From the NCBI GenBank assembly GCA_032358255.1, contig JAULBX010017859.1:23039-87038 (forward strand): 64,000 nucleotides of DNA. Reading direction: 5' to 3'. The DNA is from Heterotrichella gracilis. Taxonomy: Eukaryota > Sar > Xanthophyceae > Tribonematales > Xanthonemataceae. A program made the position numbers and the translations under genes. Under the pieces are notes generated by a model, which saw nothing but the letters and a program-made list of their open reading frames with translations, did no database searches and was not told the origin of the DNA. Below, in pieces: positions 17,585 to 24,111 of the stretch. Numbering within the stretch: the stretch's first letter is position 1; every line of letters begins with the position of its first letter.

Positions 17585-18784
17585 TTATAATGATTTAAAA
17601 CCATCCAATACCTTTAAAATAATTTTAATGGCCTTTAGCAGTTCTGCATCAGAGATGGTTAAAGGCGGTGCAATGCGCATGGCGCTGGTACAAAACAAAA
17701 ACCAATCTGAAATAACACCATTCTCAATACATGATCTTATGATTTTCATATTGATGGACTCTTCTCCAAAATCAATTGCGCCTAAAGCACCTTCAATACG
17801 AATTTCTTTTATTAATGAATGTTTTAAGTTTTCACGGATCAGTTTCTCAATTTCCTTAGCTCGGAGGTAGAGTTTGTCTTCTAAAATAACCTCTAAAGTA
17901 GCCTTAGCTGCCGCCACACAAACAGCATTACCGCCAAAGGTATTGATATGGCCTAAAACCGGATTGTTTGTGAGAGTGGACATAAGTTTGGTAGATGCAA
18001 TAAAAGCGCCAATGGGCAAACCGCCACCCATGCCTTTGGCAATGAGTAACACATCCGGTACAACTTCATATTGTTCAAAAGCAAATAAGGATCCGGTGCG
18101 GCCAAATCCACATTGGATCTCATCAAAAATTAAAAGCACACAATGATCATCACAGCGCTTTCTTAGTTTTTTTAGAAAGTCTGAATTTGCCCGGCGAACG
18201 CCTGCCTCACCCTGAATTGGCTCAATGATGACTGCCGCTGTTTTAGAACTGATCTCATCAAGAGCATCCAAATTATTATATTCTAAAATGTTGATATCGG
18301 GTAGGAGTGGACGGAATGAATTTTTAAAATACTCATCTCCCATTACACTCAGTGCGCCATGTGTACTGCCATGGTAGGCGTTTTTGAATGAGATGAGTTC
18401 TGTTCTACCTGTTGCCCGCTTTGCTAGTTTTAAGGCACCTTCCACCGCCTCACTGCCGCCTGTTGTGAAATAAACGCAATTAAGTTGTGGAGGTAAAACC
18501 TTAGACAAAGCAGTGGCATATGTAACCTGTGGACTCTGGTTAAATTCTCCATACACCATGAGGTGCATGAATTTTTCTGATTGAACACGAATCGCCTCTA
18601 CTACTTTTGGATGACAATGGCCAATGTTGCTGACAGAAATACCACTGATCAGATCAATGTATTGTTTTCCATTGACATCAGTCAAGGTCACACCTTCTGC
18701 CTTAACGATATTCATATCAATACCTAGCAGCGGCTCCTCAGAGGTTTGTGCGACATGTCTTAAAAATAACTCGCGTTGGTTCAT
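17585..18784 (-). CDS. Class III PLP-dependent aminotransferase, acetylornithine/4-aminobutyrate type
   Basis: Cytosolic aminotransferase of 399 residues. Seen: GISVSNIGHCHPKV (about 48-61), the phosphate-binding TTGGSEAVEGALKLA (108-121), AYHGSTHG, the DEIQCGFGRTG motif (221-231) with the PLP-binding Asp, and the Schiff-base lysine in LLIAKGMGGGLPIGA (Lys250). The frame reaches ATG 18802, but family alignments start at MNQRELFLRHVAQTS, so 18784 is chosen. The closest class is ornithine/acetylornithine or similar omega-aminotransferases; no arginine or lysine gene adjoins, so the substrate is open. Confidence 0.9.
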   Translation of the reverse strand: MNQRELFLRHVAQTSEEPLLGIDMNIVKAEGVTLTDVNGKQYIDLISGISVSNIGHCHPKVVEAIRVQSEKFMHLMVYGEFNQSPQVTYATALSKVLPPQLNCVYFTTGGSEAVEGALKLAKRATGRTELISFKNAYHGSTHGALSVMGDEYFKNSFRPLLPDINILEYNNLDALDEISSKTAAVIIEPIQGEAGVRRANSDFLKKLRKRCDDHCVLLIFDEIQCGFGRTGSLFAFEQYEVVPDVLLIAKGMGGGLPIGAFIASTKLMSTLTNNPVLGHINTFGGNAVCVAAAKATLEVILEDKLYLRAKEIEKLIRENLKHSLIKEIRIEGALGAIDFGEESINMKIIRSCIENGVISDWFLFCTSAMRIAPPLTISDAELLKAIKIILKVLDGFKSL

Positions 18785-18798
18785 TTCATTAAATTTCA

Positions 18799-18880
18799 AC
18801 ACAGAGACTCCAAGTATAAGAGCACACAGAGTTTTTTGTCTTTGTGTTGCTGAGTGTCCTTAGTGTCTTAGTGGTTTCTC
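18799..18880. repeat. Dispersed AGTGTCTTAGTGG repeat reaching into a gene end
   Basis: A low-complexity tract (ACACAGAG, TTTGTGTTGCTGAGTG, AGTGTCTTAGTGGTTTCTC) related to the copies at 7352-7677. It shares AGTGTCTTAGTGGTTT with the copy at 7639-7677. Its last 13 bases form the final codons and the TAA stop of the methyltransferase gene read on the minus strand. Confidence 0.65.
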
Positions 18881-19485
18881 TTCTCGAAATTAATAAATAA
18901 TTCTCTTCCGGCTCTTGGTTGCACAGAATTATAACAGGTCTCCATTTTTTTTAGAACAAACAGATCCTTAAAGTAAGTGATGTATTCATCGGCATTCCCT
19001 CCAAAGGGCGGTTGATCGGTGTTTAAGGGATCGTTGAAAAGTAAGCCGATGAGTCTGCCATTCGGCTTTAAGAGCTGATGCATTTTTTCGGCATAGGCTC
19101 TTCGAAGAGAGGGATTGATGGCACAAAAAAAGGTTTGTTCTATAATGAGATCAAAGCTTGATAAAAAGGGAGTGCCCGAAATCTTGTCTAGTTCAAAAAA
19201 ATCAGTTAAAAGTAAGTTTTCGGATTTAATGCCCGGACATCTCTTTTTAAGATTGTTTAGAGGTTCCTGCGCCATATCACACACATAAACATTGCTAAAA
19301 CCTTTGTTCACCAAATACTCGGCCTCATATGAATTTCCGGCACCCGGTATTAAGATAACGGTTTCTTTGTTGTTAAGTTGATCAATGAATGCTGCAATGG
19401 GAGGAGAAACTTTTCCCAGATCCCATCCAAAATCATTCTTTAGATATCGGTCGTTCCAGTACTTGGCGTTTAGATCAAAACTCAT
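18868..19485 (-). CDS. TPMT-like SAM-dependent methyltransferase
   Basis: Class I methyltransferase of 205 residues of the thiopurine-S-methyltransferase type: YWNDRYLKNDFGWDLGKVSPPI at the start, the SAM loop VILIPGAGNSYEAEYL (about 43-58), VCDMAQEPL, a DLIIEQTFFCAINP core and LLKPNGRLIGLLF. Bacterial members act on small thiols, halides or metalloids; the target here is unknown. Its ATG overlaps the end of the upstream CNNM gene by 11 bases, so translation is coupled. The terminal residues are encoded by a dispersed repeat. Confidence 0.88.
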   Translation of the reverse strand: MSFDLNAKYWNDRYLKNDFGWDLGKVSPPIAAFIDQLNNKETVILIPGAGNSYEAEYLVNKGFSNVYVCDMAQEPLNNLKKRCPGIKSENLLLTDFFELDKISGTPFLSSFDLIIEQTFFCAINPSLRRAYAEKMHQLLKPNGRLIGLLFNDPLNTDQPPFGGNADEYITYFKDLFVLKKMETCYNSVQPRAGRELFINFEKRNH

Positions 19486-20776
19486 TTTTTTCCTGAACTA
19501 TCAGTTTAACGGACTCAACACTTTGACGATTACGCTTCATAATAATGATCTCATATCCATCCTTTTTGCGTCGGTCGTTGATGCTTGGTATTTTGCCGAA
19601 TAAAAAGTTAATGTAACCTGAAACCGTTTCGTATTGAGGGTTTTCGGTGAGTGGTAAGGGGAGCGTTTGATTCACATCAGTAATGGCAGCTTGTGCATTG
19701 ACAATGTATTCGGTATCACTTTTTCTTTCCACACTCGAAACTTCTTCATCGTGCTCGTCTTGTATCTCACCAACCAATTCTTCAATAATATCTTCCATGG
19801 TTACCAAACCGGCAGTAGAGCCAAATTCATTGGTAACAATGGCCATTTGGTAATGATGTTTTTGAAAATCGCGCAGAAGTTCGTTGATCTTCATGCTTTC
19901 AGGAATAAAATGAACCGGTCGCATGATTTCTTTTAAACTTCTGAATTTATTATCAATAATAGCTCTTAACAAGTCTTTGCTATGTACAATACCTATCACA
20001 TTGTCGATGTCACCCAAATAGATCGGCAAACGTGAAAATCCTTCTTCTACCACTTGTTTGATGATCTCATTCTTACCTAATTCAACGTCTAGGGCGATGA
20101 CTCTGTTTTGTGGCACCATCACCTGTTTCACGATGCGATCATCAAAATCGAATACATTTTGAATGAGTTCATTCTCACTGGGCTTAATGGCACCGCCTTC
20201 TTCACTTTCTGTCAATATCAAACGTAACTCTTCTTCTGAGTGAAAATCTTCTTCACCCACTTTTTTAACTCCCATAACACGAAGTGCCAGGTTTGAGGAC
20301 TGGTTGAGGAACCAGATAAAAGGGGAGCAGATAAAGTAGAAAATACGCATAGGCCAGGCAATGATCAAAGTTGCTTCCATGCAATATTTAATACCGATCA
20401 TTTTAGGAATTTGTTCACCAAGTGTTACGTGAAAGTAGGTTAGGAGGGTTAAAGCAATGGGAAGGGAAATACTGTGTTTGGCAGTCTCACTGAGTGGGTA
20501 ACCCAGGTCGGCAAATGCACGCTGAACAATATGGGAGATGGTTTCTTCACCCACGGCACCGAGTGCTAAAGAGGCTAAGGTAATACCGAGTTGTGTGGCG
20601 GAAAGGTAGGCGTCTAGTTTTTCTAAGAGCGATTTAGCCAGTTTTGCTCTGCTGCTTCCTCTTTGCGCTTTCACATCCAGCTGTGAAGCACGCACTTTTA
20701 CGAGTGCAAACTCAGCAGCTACAAAAAAACCGTTAATAAGAATCAGTAAAATGGTAATAAAAAGATCGCCGGCCAT
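19475..20776 (-). CDS. CNNM/CorC (HlyC) family transport protein
   Basis: Inner-membrane protein of 433 residues with the domain order DUF21 (about 1-195, several helices, start LFITILLILINGFFVAAEFALVK), two CBS domains (about 205-335, MVPQNRVIALDVE and MRPVHFIPESMKI) and a CorC_HlyC C-terminal domain (about 345-430, with LVGEIQDEHDEEV before it). Such proteins are called hemolysins in databases, a historical misnomer; the CNNM group is linked to Mg2+ or Co2+ export. CBS domains suggest control by adenine nucleotides. A methyltransferase gene overlaps its 3' end. Confidence 0.92.
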   Translation of the reverse strand: MAGDLFITILLILINGFFVAAEFALVKVRASQLDVKAQRGSSRAKLAKSLLEKLDAYLSATQLGITLASLALGAVGEETISHIVQRAFADLGYPLSETAKHSISLPIALTLLTYFHVTLGEQIPKMIGIKYCMEATLIIAWPMRIFYFICSPFIWFLNQSSNLALRVMGVKKVGEEDFHSEEELRLILTESEEGGAIKPSENELIQNVFDFDDRIVKQVMVPQNRVIALDVELGKNEIIKQVVEEGFSRLPIYLGDIDNVIGIVHSKDLLRAIIDNKFRSLKEIMRPVHFIPESMKINELLRDFQKHHYQMAIVTNEFGSTAGLVTMEDIIEELVGEIQDEHDEEVSSVERKSDTEYIVNAQAAITDVNQTLPLPLTENPQYETVSGYINFLFGKIPSINDRRKKDGYEIIIMKRNRQSVESVKLIVQEKNEF

Positions 20777-20789
20777 ATAAATTGTTACT

Positions 20790-20797
20790 CAAAGATA
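20790..20797 (-). promoter_or_regulatory. Putative -7 element of the CNNM gene
   Basis: Minus-strand TATCTTTG matches TAnnTTTG, 14 bases before the ATG. No TTG at the -33 position, so this is only a partial promoter match. Confidence 0.45.
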
Positions 20798-20827
20798 CGA
20801 ATTAAAGTCGTTTTTAAATTGTTTAGC

Positions 20828-21178
20828 TTAAGAGCCAAGCTTCTGCAATTGTTGTTCTTTTAATGAAATGATCTCTCTTAGTAGTTTTATTTCTTCTTGT
20901 AATTGACGGGTGGTTTTAGCATCGTCATCACCGGTCCATAATTTATTAATGTAGTAGGGTTTTTCGTTGAAATTGAATTTCATCGCTTCTGACCTAAAAA
21001 AGCTGTACAATGGAACTTTTAATGCCTTAGAGATGGCTTCCAAATTCCGAAGCTCTAAGGTTTTATTGCTTAATTCCATGGTCAGACCTTGTTCGGTCAT
21101 GTGCAGATATTCGGCCAATTGAGCAAAGGTGTAATTCTCTTTGGCTAAAATTTCAATAATTTTCGATTTGATATCCAT
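20828..21178 (-). CDS. XRE-type helix-turn-helix regulator
   Basis: Protein of 116 residues. The first 65 form a HTH_3-like DNA-binding domain: KIIEILAKENYTFAQLAEYLHMTEQGLTMELSNKT, then LRNLEAISKALKVPLYSFFR. The C-terminal third (about 78-115: TRQLQEEIKLLREIISLKEQQLQKL) is a heptad-patterned coiled coil for dimer formation. This XRE-plus-coiled-coil layout is frequent in Bacteroidota genomes; targets are unknown. It lies downstream of rplS behind a terminator. Confidence 0.85.
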   Translation of the reverse strand: MDIKSKIIEILAKENYTFAQLAEYLHMTEQGLTMELSNKTLELRNLEAISKALKVPLYSFFRSEAMKFNFNEKPYYINKLWTGDDDAKTTRQLQEEIKLLREIISLKEQQLQKLGS

Positions 21179-21212
21179 ACTACAAAATTAAAGGAATACG
21201 ACACATTTCATA

Positions 21213-21242
21213 ATAAAAAAAGCCGGTTTTGTTAACCGGCTT
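21213..21242 (-). terminator. Terminator of rplS
   Basis: Read on the minus strand, AAGCCGGTT and AACCGGCTT form a nine-pair GC-rich hairpin with a five-base loop, followed by a run of seven T. It lies 26 bases past the rplS stop. Confidence 0.92.
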
Positions 21243-21267
21243 ATTAAGATGTGATCTTATTCTTGTA

Positions 21268-21642
21268 TTAAGATTTTGCGTCAGTAGTTTTGTTTTGGAT
21301 CTTTTCACGGATACGAGCGGCTTTACCGGTACGATCGCGTAAGTAGAATAATTTAGCACGACGAACGATACCCACTTTGTTTAATTCAATTGAATCAATG
21401 AAAGGAGAAGCTGCCGGGAAGATACGCTCAACACCAACACCATTGCTCATTTTACGAACGGTGAAAGAAGCAGTTGCTTTTTCGTTTTTACGTTGAATCA
21501 CAACGCCTGTGAATTGCTGAATACGTTCTTTATCACCCTCTTTAATTTTGTAAGAAACAGTGATGGTATCACCTGCTTTAAAGTTAGGGTGCTTGGTTTC
21601 AGCAGTTAATTGCTTTTTTACGTAGTCTAATAAAATACTCAT
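21268..21642 (-). CDS. rplS: 50S ribosomal protein L19
   Basis: Large-subunit protein bL19 of 124 residues, located at the 30S-50S interface. Seen: [32 protein letters not shown], then [18 protein letters not shown] and [25 protein letters not shown], the full family signature. The frame extends to 21675 but family proteins start [12 protein letters not shown], so ATG 21642 is chosen. It is transcribed alone from a clear promoter to a clear terminator, not with rpsP, rimM or trmD as in many other bacteria. Confidence 0.97.
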   Translation of the reverse strand: MSILLDYVKKQLTAETKHPNFKAGDTITVSYKIKEGDKERIQQFTGVVIQRKNEKATASFTVRKMSNGVGVERIFPAASPFIDSIELNKVGIVRRAKLFYLRDRTGKAARIREKIQNKTTDAKS

Positions 21643-21713
21643 TTTTATTGTTTTTAATATTAATTGTTCCAGCATACTTTACTTCGTGTAAACAGCGGCT
21701 TTGAAACAGGGGG

Positions 21714-21745
21714 CAAATATACATAATTTTTATGGAAAAATGCAA
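21714..21745 (-). promoter_or_regulatory. Bacteroidota-type promoter of rplS
   Basis: On the minus strand TTG (21745-21743) is followed after 21 bases by TATATTTG (21721-21714), an exact fit to the phylum consensus. The leader would be about 65 bases. Confidence 0.85.
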
Positions 21746-21799
21746 ATTTAGAGGTGTTTTTCTGTTTAATCTGCCCGAATATTGCTAAAATGCCTAAAA

Positions 21800-23170
21800 T
21801 TAGTTAGAAACCGACGAATAGCTTATCACATAGATCAATTTTTGAGTAACATAGTAATGCACAAGACCGTCGGGTCCAATTAATACAAAGCTGTCGTAAG
21901 GACTTTCAGTGGCTTGGAGCCCGCCGATCCGATGGCCGGGTGCCCACCAATTGCCGCGGCAATCAAAATTTTCTAAAGTGATTTTTTTCCAGGACCCTTT
22001 GTGCGAAGGCGAACGGCTTTTGAAAGTAACATGTTCAACTTCTGCTGTTCCTCGAGGTTGTGAATAAATAAATCCGCTTTGACAACCGTTGTTAACATAG
22101 ATTTCACCCCTTGCGGAATTTGGGTTGTAGATTGAACTGTCGGTAGAATCTGGCAGAGTTTTGATAATGACCTTTTGCTGAAAATCTCCAATAGAATCTT
22201 TTCCCGCATCAAAAAAAACGTTGTAATGGTTTGTGGGATCTAATAAAGCTACAACCTCTAATTGATTGTTAGTGATTAAATGGAACACTTCATTTTTTGG
22301 ACCTGTGCGCGTTGTGATGGTTTTGCTACCCGATTTTTGCAACCAGTGCTTAATAAAAGGAACGCTAAGTATTTGGTAAGTCACCTGATCTTCGTTTCTC
22401 AGCATTTTATCTTTATAGTTGTAATGCTGTACATCAACAAAACCATCACCTGTAGAGTCTCTTTTAGAAAGTATCCTTCCTTTTTGATCGTATTGCATGT
22501 GTGTAAAATTCCGAAACGAGTGTTCGTCGGGATATCCACCTTCTGTTGAACCTCGAGCTTCTTCAAACCTAAGTAAATTACCCTGTTCATTGTAAGTTAA
22601 TTTAAAATTCCCTCGTACTTTTTCAGTTTTGTCTGGCTTATTAGGCTTCTTTAAGGAACTTAATTGAATCGTATTTGTATTCTCAGTTTGACTATAGTCG
22701 ACACCTAAACTATCGTAAATCCACCGATTTTTGCTGGAATGAGGACCTTCAACTCTTTTCAGTAAACGAGCGCCCTGATCATATTTTAGATTTATGCGGT
22801 ATTGTTCAGGAAGCTTTACACAAACGCTATCAAGTAAATGCGCCATGGTAGTGGCATCCATATCACCAAGAATATGGTTCCATATTCCTGGTGAAAAACG
22901 CAAACAGGCTTTTACACTAATATACCTGTATGGTTTCTTGAGCAAGGGCTTATAACAAAGCTCTTCTATTAAAACACTTGTAAATTTCTGTTGATTTTTG
23001 TTCCAATAAGTAGAAGCGAAATTTTGAACGAAGTAAGATTCGTTATTTTCAATGTGCCTAATTACCTGAAAATTATCGGGCCAGTAGCTTAATTGTGTTG
23101 GACTGAAGAACTGTGCAGAACAAAATATTGTCTCTAGCACAAAAAAGATCAGTGAACAATATTTTAACAT
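21800..23170 (-). CDS. Exported protein of unknown function with YD-like repeats
   Basis: Protein of 456 residues with a signal peptide (LIFFVLETIFCSAQ). The middle holds segments like LKYDQGARLLKRVEG, LTYNEQGNLLRFEEA, MQYDQKGRILSKRDS and HYNYKDKMLRNED, spaced irregularly, as in YD/RHS-like beta repeats, but there are too few for an RHS toxin shell and there is no polymorphic toxin tail. Two Cys occur in the C-terminal region (NGCQSGF, FDCRGNW). It stands alone between rplS and the tRNA gene. Confidence 0.72.
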   Translation of the reverse strand: MLKYCSLIFFVLETIFCSAQFFSPTQLSYWPDNFQVIRHIENNESYFVQNFASTYWNKNQQKFTSVLIEELCYKPLLKKPYRYISVKACLRFSPGIWNHILGDMDATTMAHLLDSVCVKLPEQYRINLKYDQGARLLKRVEGPHSSKNRWIYDSLGVDYSQTENTNTIQLSSLKKPNKPDKTEKVRGNFKLTYNEQGNLLRFEEARGSTEGGYPDEHSFRNFTHMQYDQKGRILSKRDSTGDGFVDVQHYNYKDKMLRNEDQVTYQILSVPFIKHWLQKSGSKTITTRTGPKNEVFHLITNNQLEVVALLDPTNHYNVFFDAGKDSIGDFQQKVIIKTLPDSTDSSIYNPNSARGEIYVNNGCQSGFIYSQPRGTAEVEHVTFKSRSPSHKGSWKKITLENFDCRGNWWAPGHRIGGLQATESPYDSFVLIGPDGLVHYYVTQKLIYVISYSSVSN

Positions 23171-23400
23171 GGCAGAATATGAAAAAATTTGAATTTTATT
23201 GGGTATAAGGTATTAAAAATAATGATCGTTTAAGTAGAATTGTGAATTAAAAAGTGTGAAAGGATACTATTAGGATTTTGAAAAATTCCAGAAAAATAAA
23301 ATGAATTTTATTAATACTACATATTCTTTTATGAAAAAATTGCATCTTTGCGGCAGCTTAAGTGTTAGTCTTGATTGTTTTCAAGAAGTATACAGAAAAT

Positions 23401-23481
23401 GCCCAGGTGTTGGAATGGTATACAAGTACGCTTGAGGTGCGTATGCCGCAAGGTGTGGGAGTTCGAGTCTCCTCCTGGGTA
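23401..23481 (+). tRNA. tRNA-Leu (anticodon GAG)
   Basis: A complete cloverleaf with a class II variable arm. Acceptor GCCCAGG pairs with CCTGGGT (one G-T at the end), the anticodon stem is TACGC/GCGTA with loop TTGAGGT and anticodon GAG at 23434-23436, and the T arm is GGGAG-TTCGAGT-CTCCT. The 3' CCA is not encoded (ACCT follows), so it must be added after transcription. GAG reads CUC and CUU codons. Confidence 0.95.
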
Positions 23482-23485
23482 CCTT

Positions 23486-23526
23486 AAGGGATTTTTGATG
23501 ATTTTTATCAAAAATCCCTTTTTTAT
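23486..23526 (+). terminator. Terminator of tRNA-Leu
   Basis: AAGGGATTTTTGAT and ATCAAAAATCCCTT form a 14-pair hairpin with a short loop, followed by TTTTTT. It begins five bases after the tRNA. Confidence 0.9.
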
Positions 23527-23600
23527 TCTTTAAAAACGAAAATCAATTCACATCCAATCGAAATTAATCTGCTTGATTAGTAATGTGTTGCATCTTTTTA

Positions 23601-23637
23601 ACTATAAATTTAGTTAGTCAACTATAATTATAGTTGA
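23601..23637 (+). promoter_or_regulatory. Operator region of the BlaI-type repressor
   Basis: A perfect 20-base palindrome, TCAACTATAATTATAGTTGA, lies at 23618-23637. A second, imperfect copy of its core (ACTATAAATTTAGT) lies at 23601-23614, 19 bases upstream centre to centre. BlaI/MecI dimers are known to bind such short AT-rich dyads in pairs. The right arm of the main palindrome contains the TTG of the promoter, so bound repressor would block polymerase. Confidence 0.82.
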
Positions 23638-23664
23638 TAGGACTAATTTTTTCGTTTAACTTTG
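23634..23664 (+). promoter_or_regulatory. Promoter of the BlaI-BlaR1 pair
   Basis: TTG at 23634-23636 and TAACTTTG at 23657-23664 are 20 bases apart, an exact Bacteroidota-type promoter. It lies 21 bases before the repressor start and overlaps the operator. Confidence 0.85.
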
Positions 23665-23684
23665 ATTTTAATAATTAAAAACAC

Positions 23685-24056
23685 ATGAACGAATTAACAA
23701 AGGCCGAAGAACAGATCATGCAAATTCTTTGGGAGAAAGAAAAAGCATTTGTCAAAGATATTATTGATGAAATGCCTAAACCAAAACCTGCCTATAACAC
23801 CGTTTCAACCATTATCAGAACCTTGGAGCGAAAAAAATTCGTAGATCATAAAAGCTACGGAAATTCGCATCAATATTTTCCTTTGGTTGATAAAGGGGAA
23901 TACACCAAGTTGTTTATGAAAAGAGTGATCACAAATTATTTTGATAATTCCCTTCGGGAAATGGTTTCTTTCTTTTCGCAGGAAAACGACATGGACATAA
24001 ACGAGGTGGACGAGGCTATTAAATTGATGCAGGAAATAAAAAAACAAAAGAAGTAG
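23685..24056 (+). CDS. BlaI/MecI/CopY family repressor
   Basis: Winged-helix repressor of 123 residues: LTKAEEQIMQILWEKEKAFVKDIIDEM at the N-terminus and the recognition region PAYNTVSTIIRTLERKKFVDHKSYGNSHQYFPL (about 33-66), as in BlaI and MecI. The C-terminal helices (about 75-120) provide dimer contacts and normally carry the site cleaved on induction. The gene is directly followed, after 55 bases, by a BlaR1-type membrane peptidase, the standard sensor partner. A palindrome across its promoter points to autoregulation. What signal it answers is unknown; no beta-lactamase gene adjoins. Confidence 0.93.
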   Translation: MNELTKAEEQIMQILWEKEKAFVKDIIDEMPKPKPAYNTVSTIIRTLERKKFVDHKSYGNSHQYFPLVDKGEYTKLFMKRVITNYFDNSLREMVSFFSQENDMDINEVDEAIKLMQEIKKQKK

Positions 24057-24111
24057 TTATAAAACCGAAGGGAATCGCTAAATAATCAATTCACTCTAAA
24101 AAAGAAAGAAC

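Noticed and set aside
19475-20776. Hemolysin toxin
   Set aside because: The database name hemolysin is historical; DUF21, CBS and CorC_HlyC domains mark a CNNM-type ion transport protein.
21800-23170. RHS/YD polymorphic toxin
   Set aside because: Only a few irregular YD-like segments, a length of 456 residues, no toxin tail domain and no immunity gene beside it.
23371-23400. Promoter of tRNA-Leu (CATCTTTG near 23343)
   Set aside because: The -7 box has C in the place of T and no TTG stands at the right distance.
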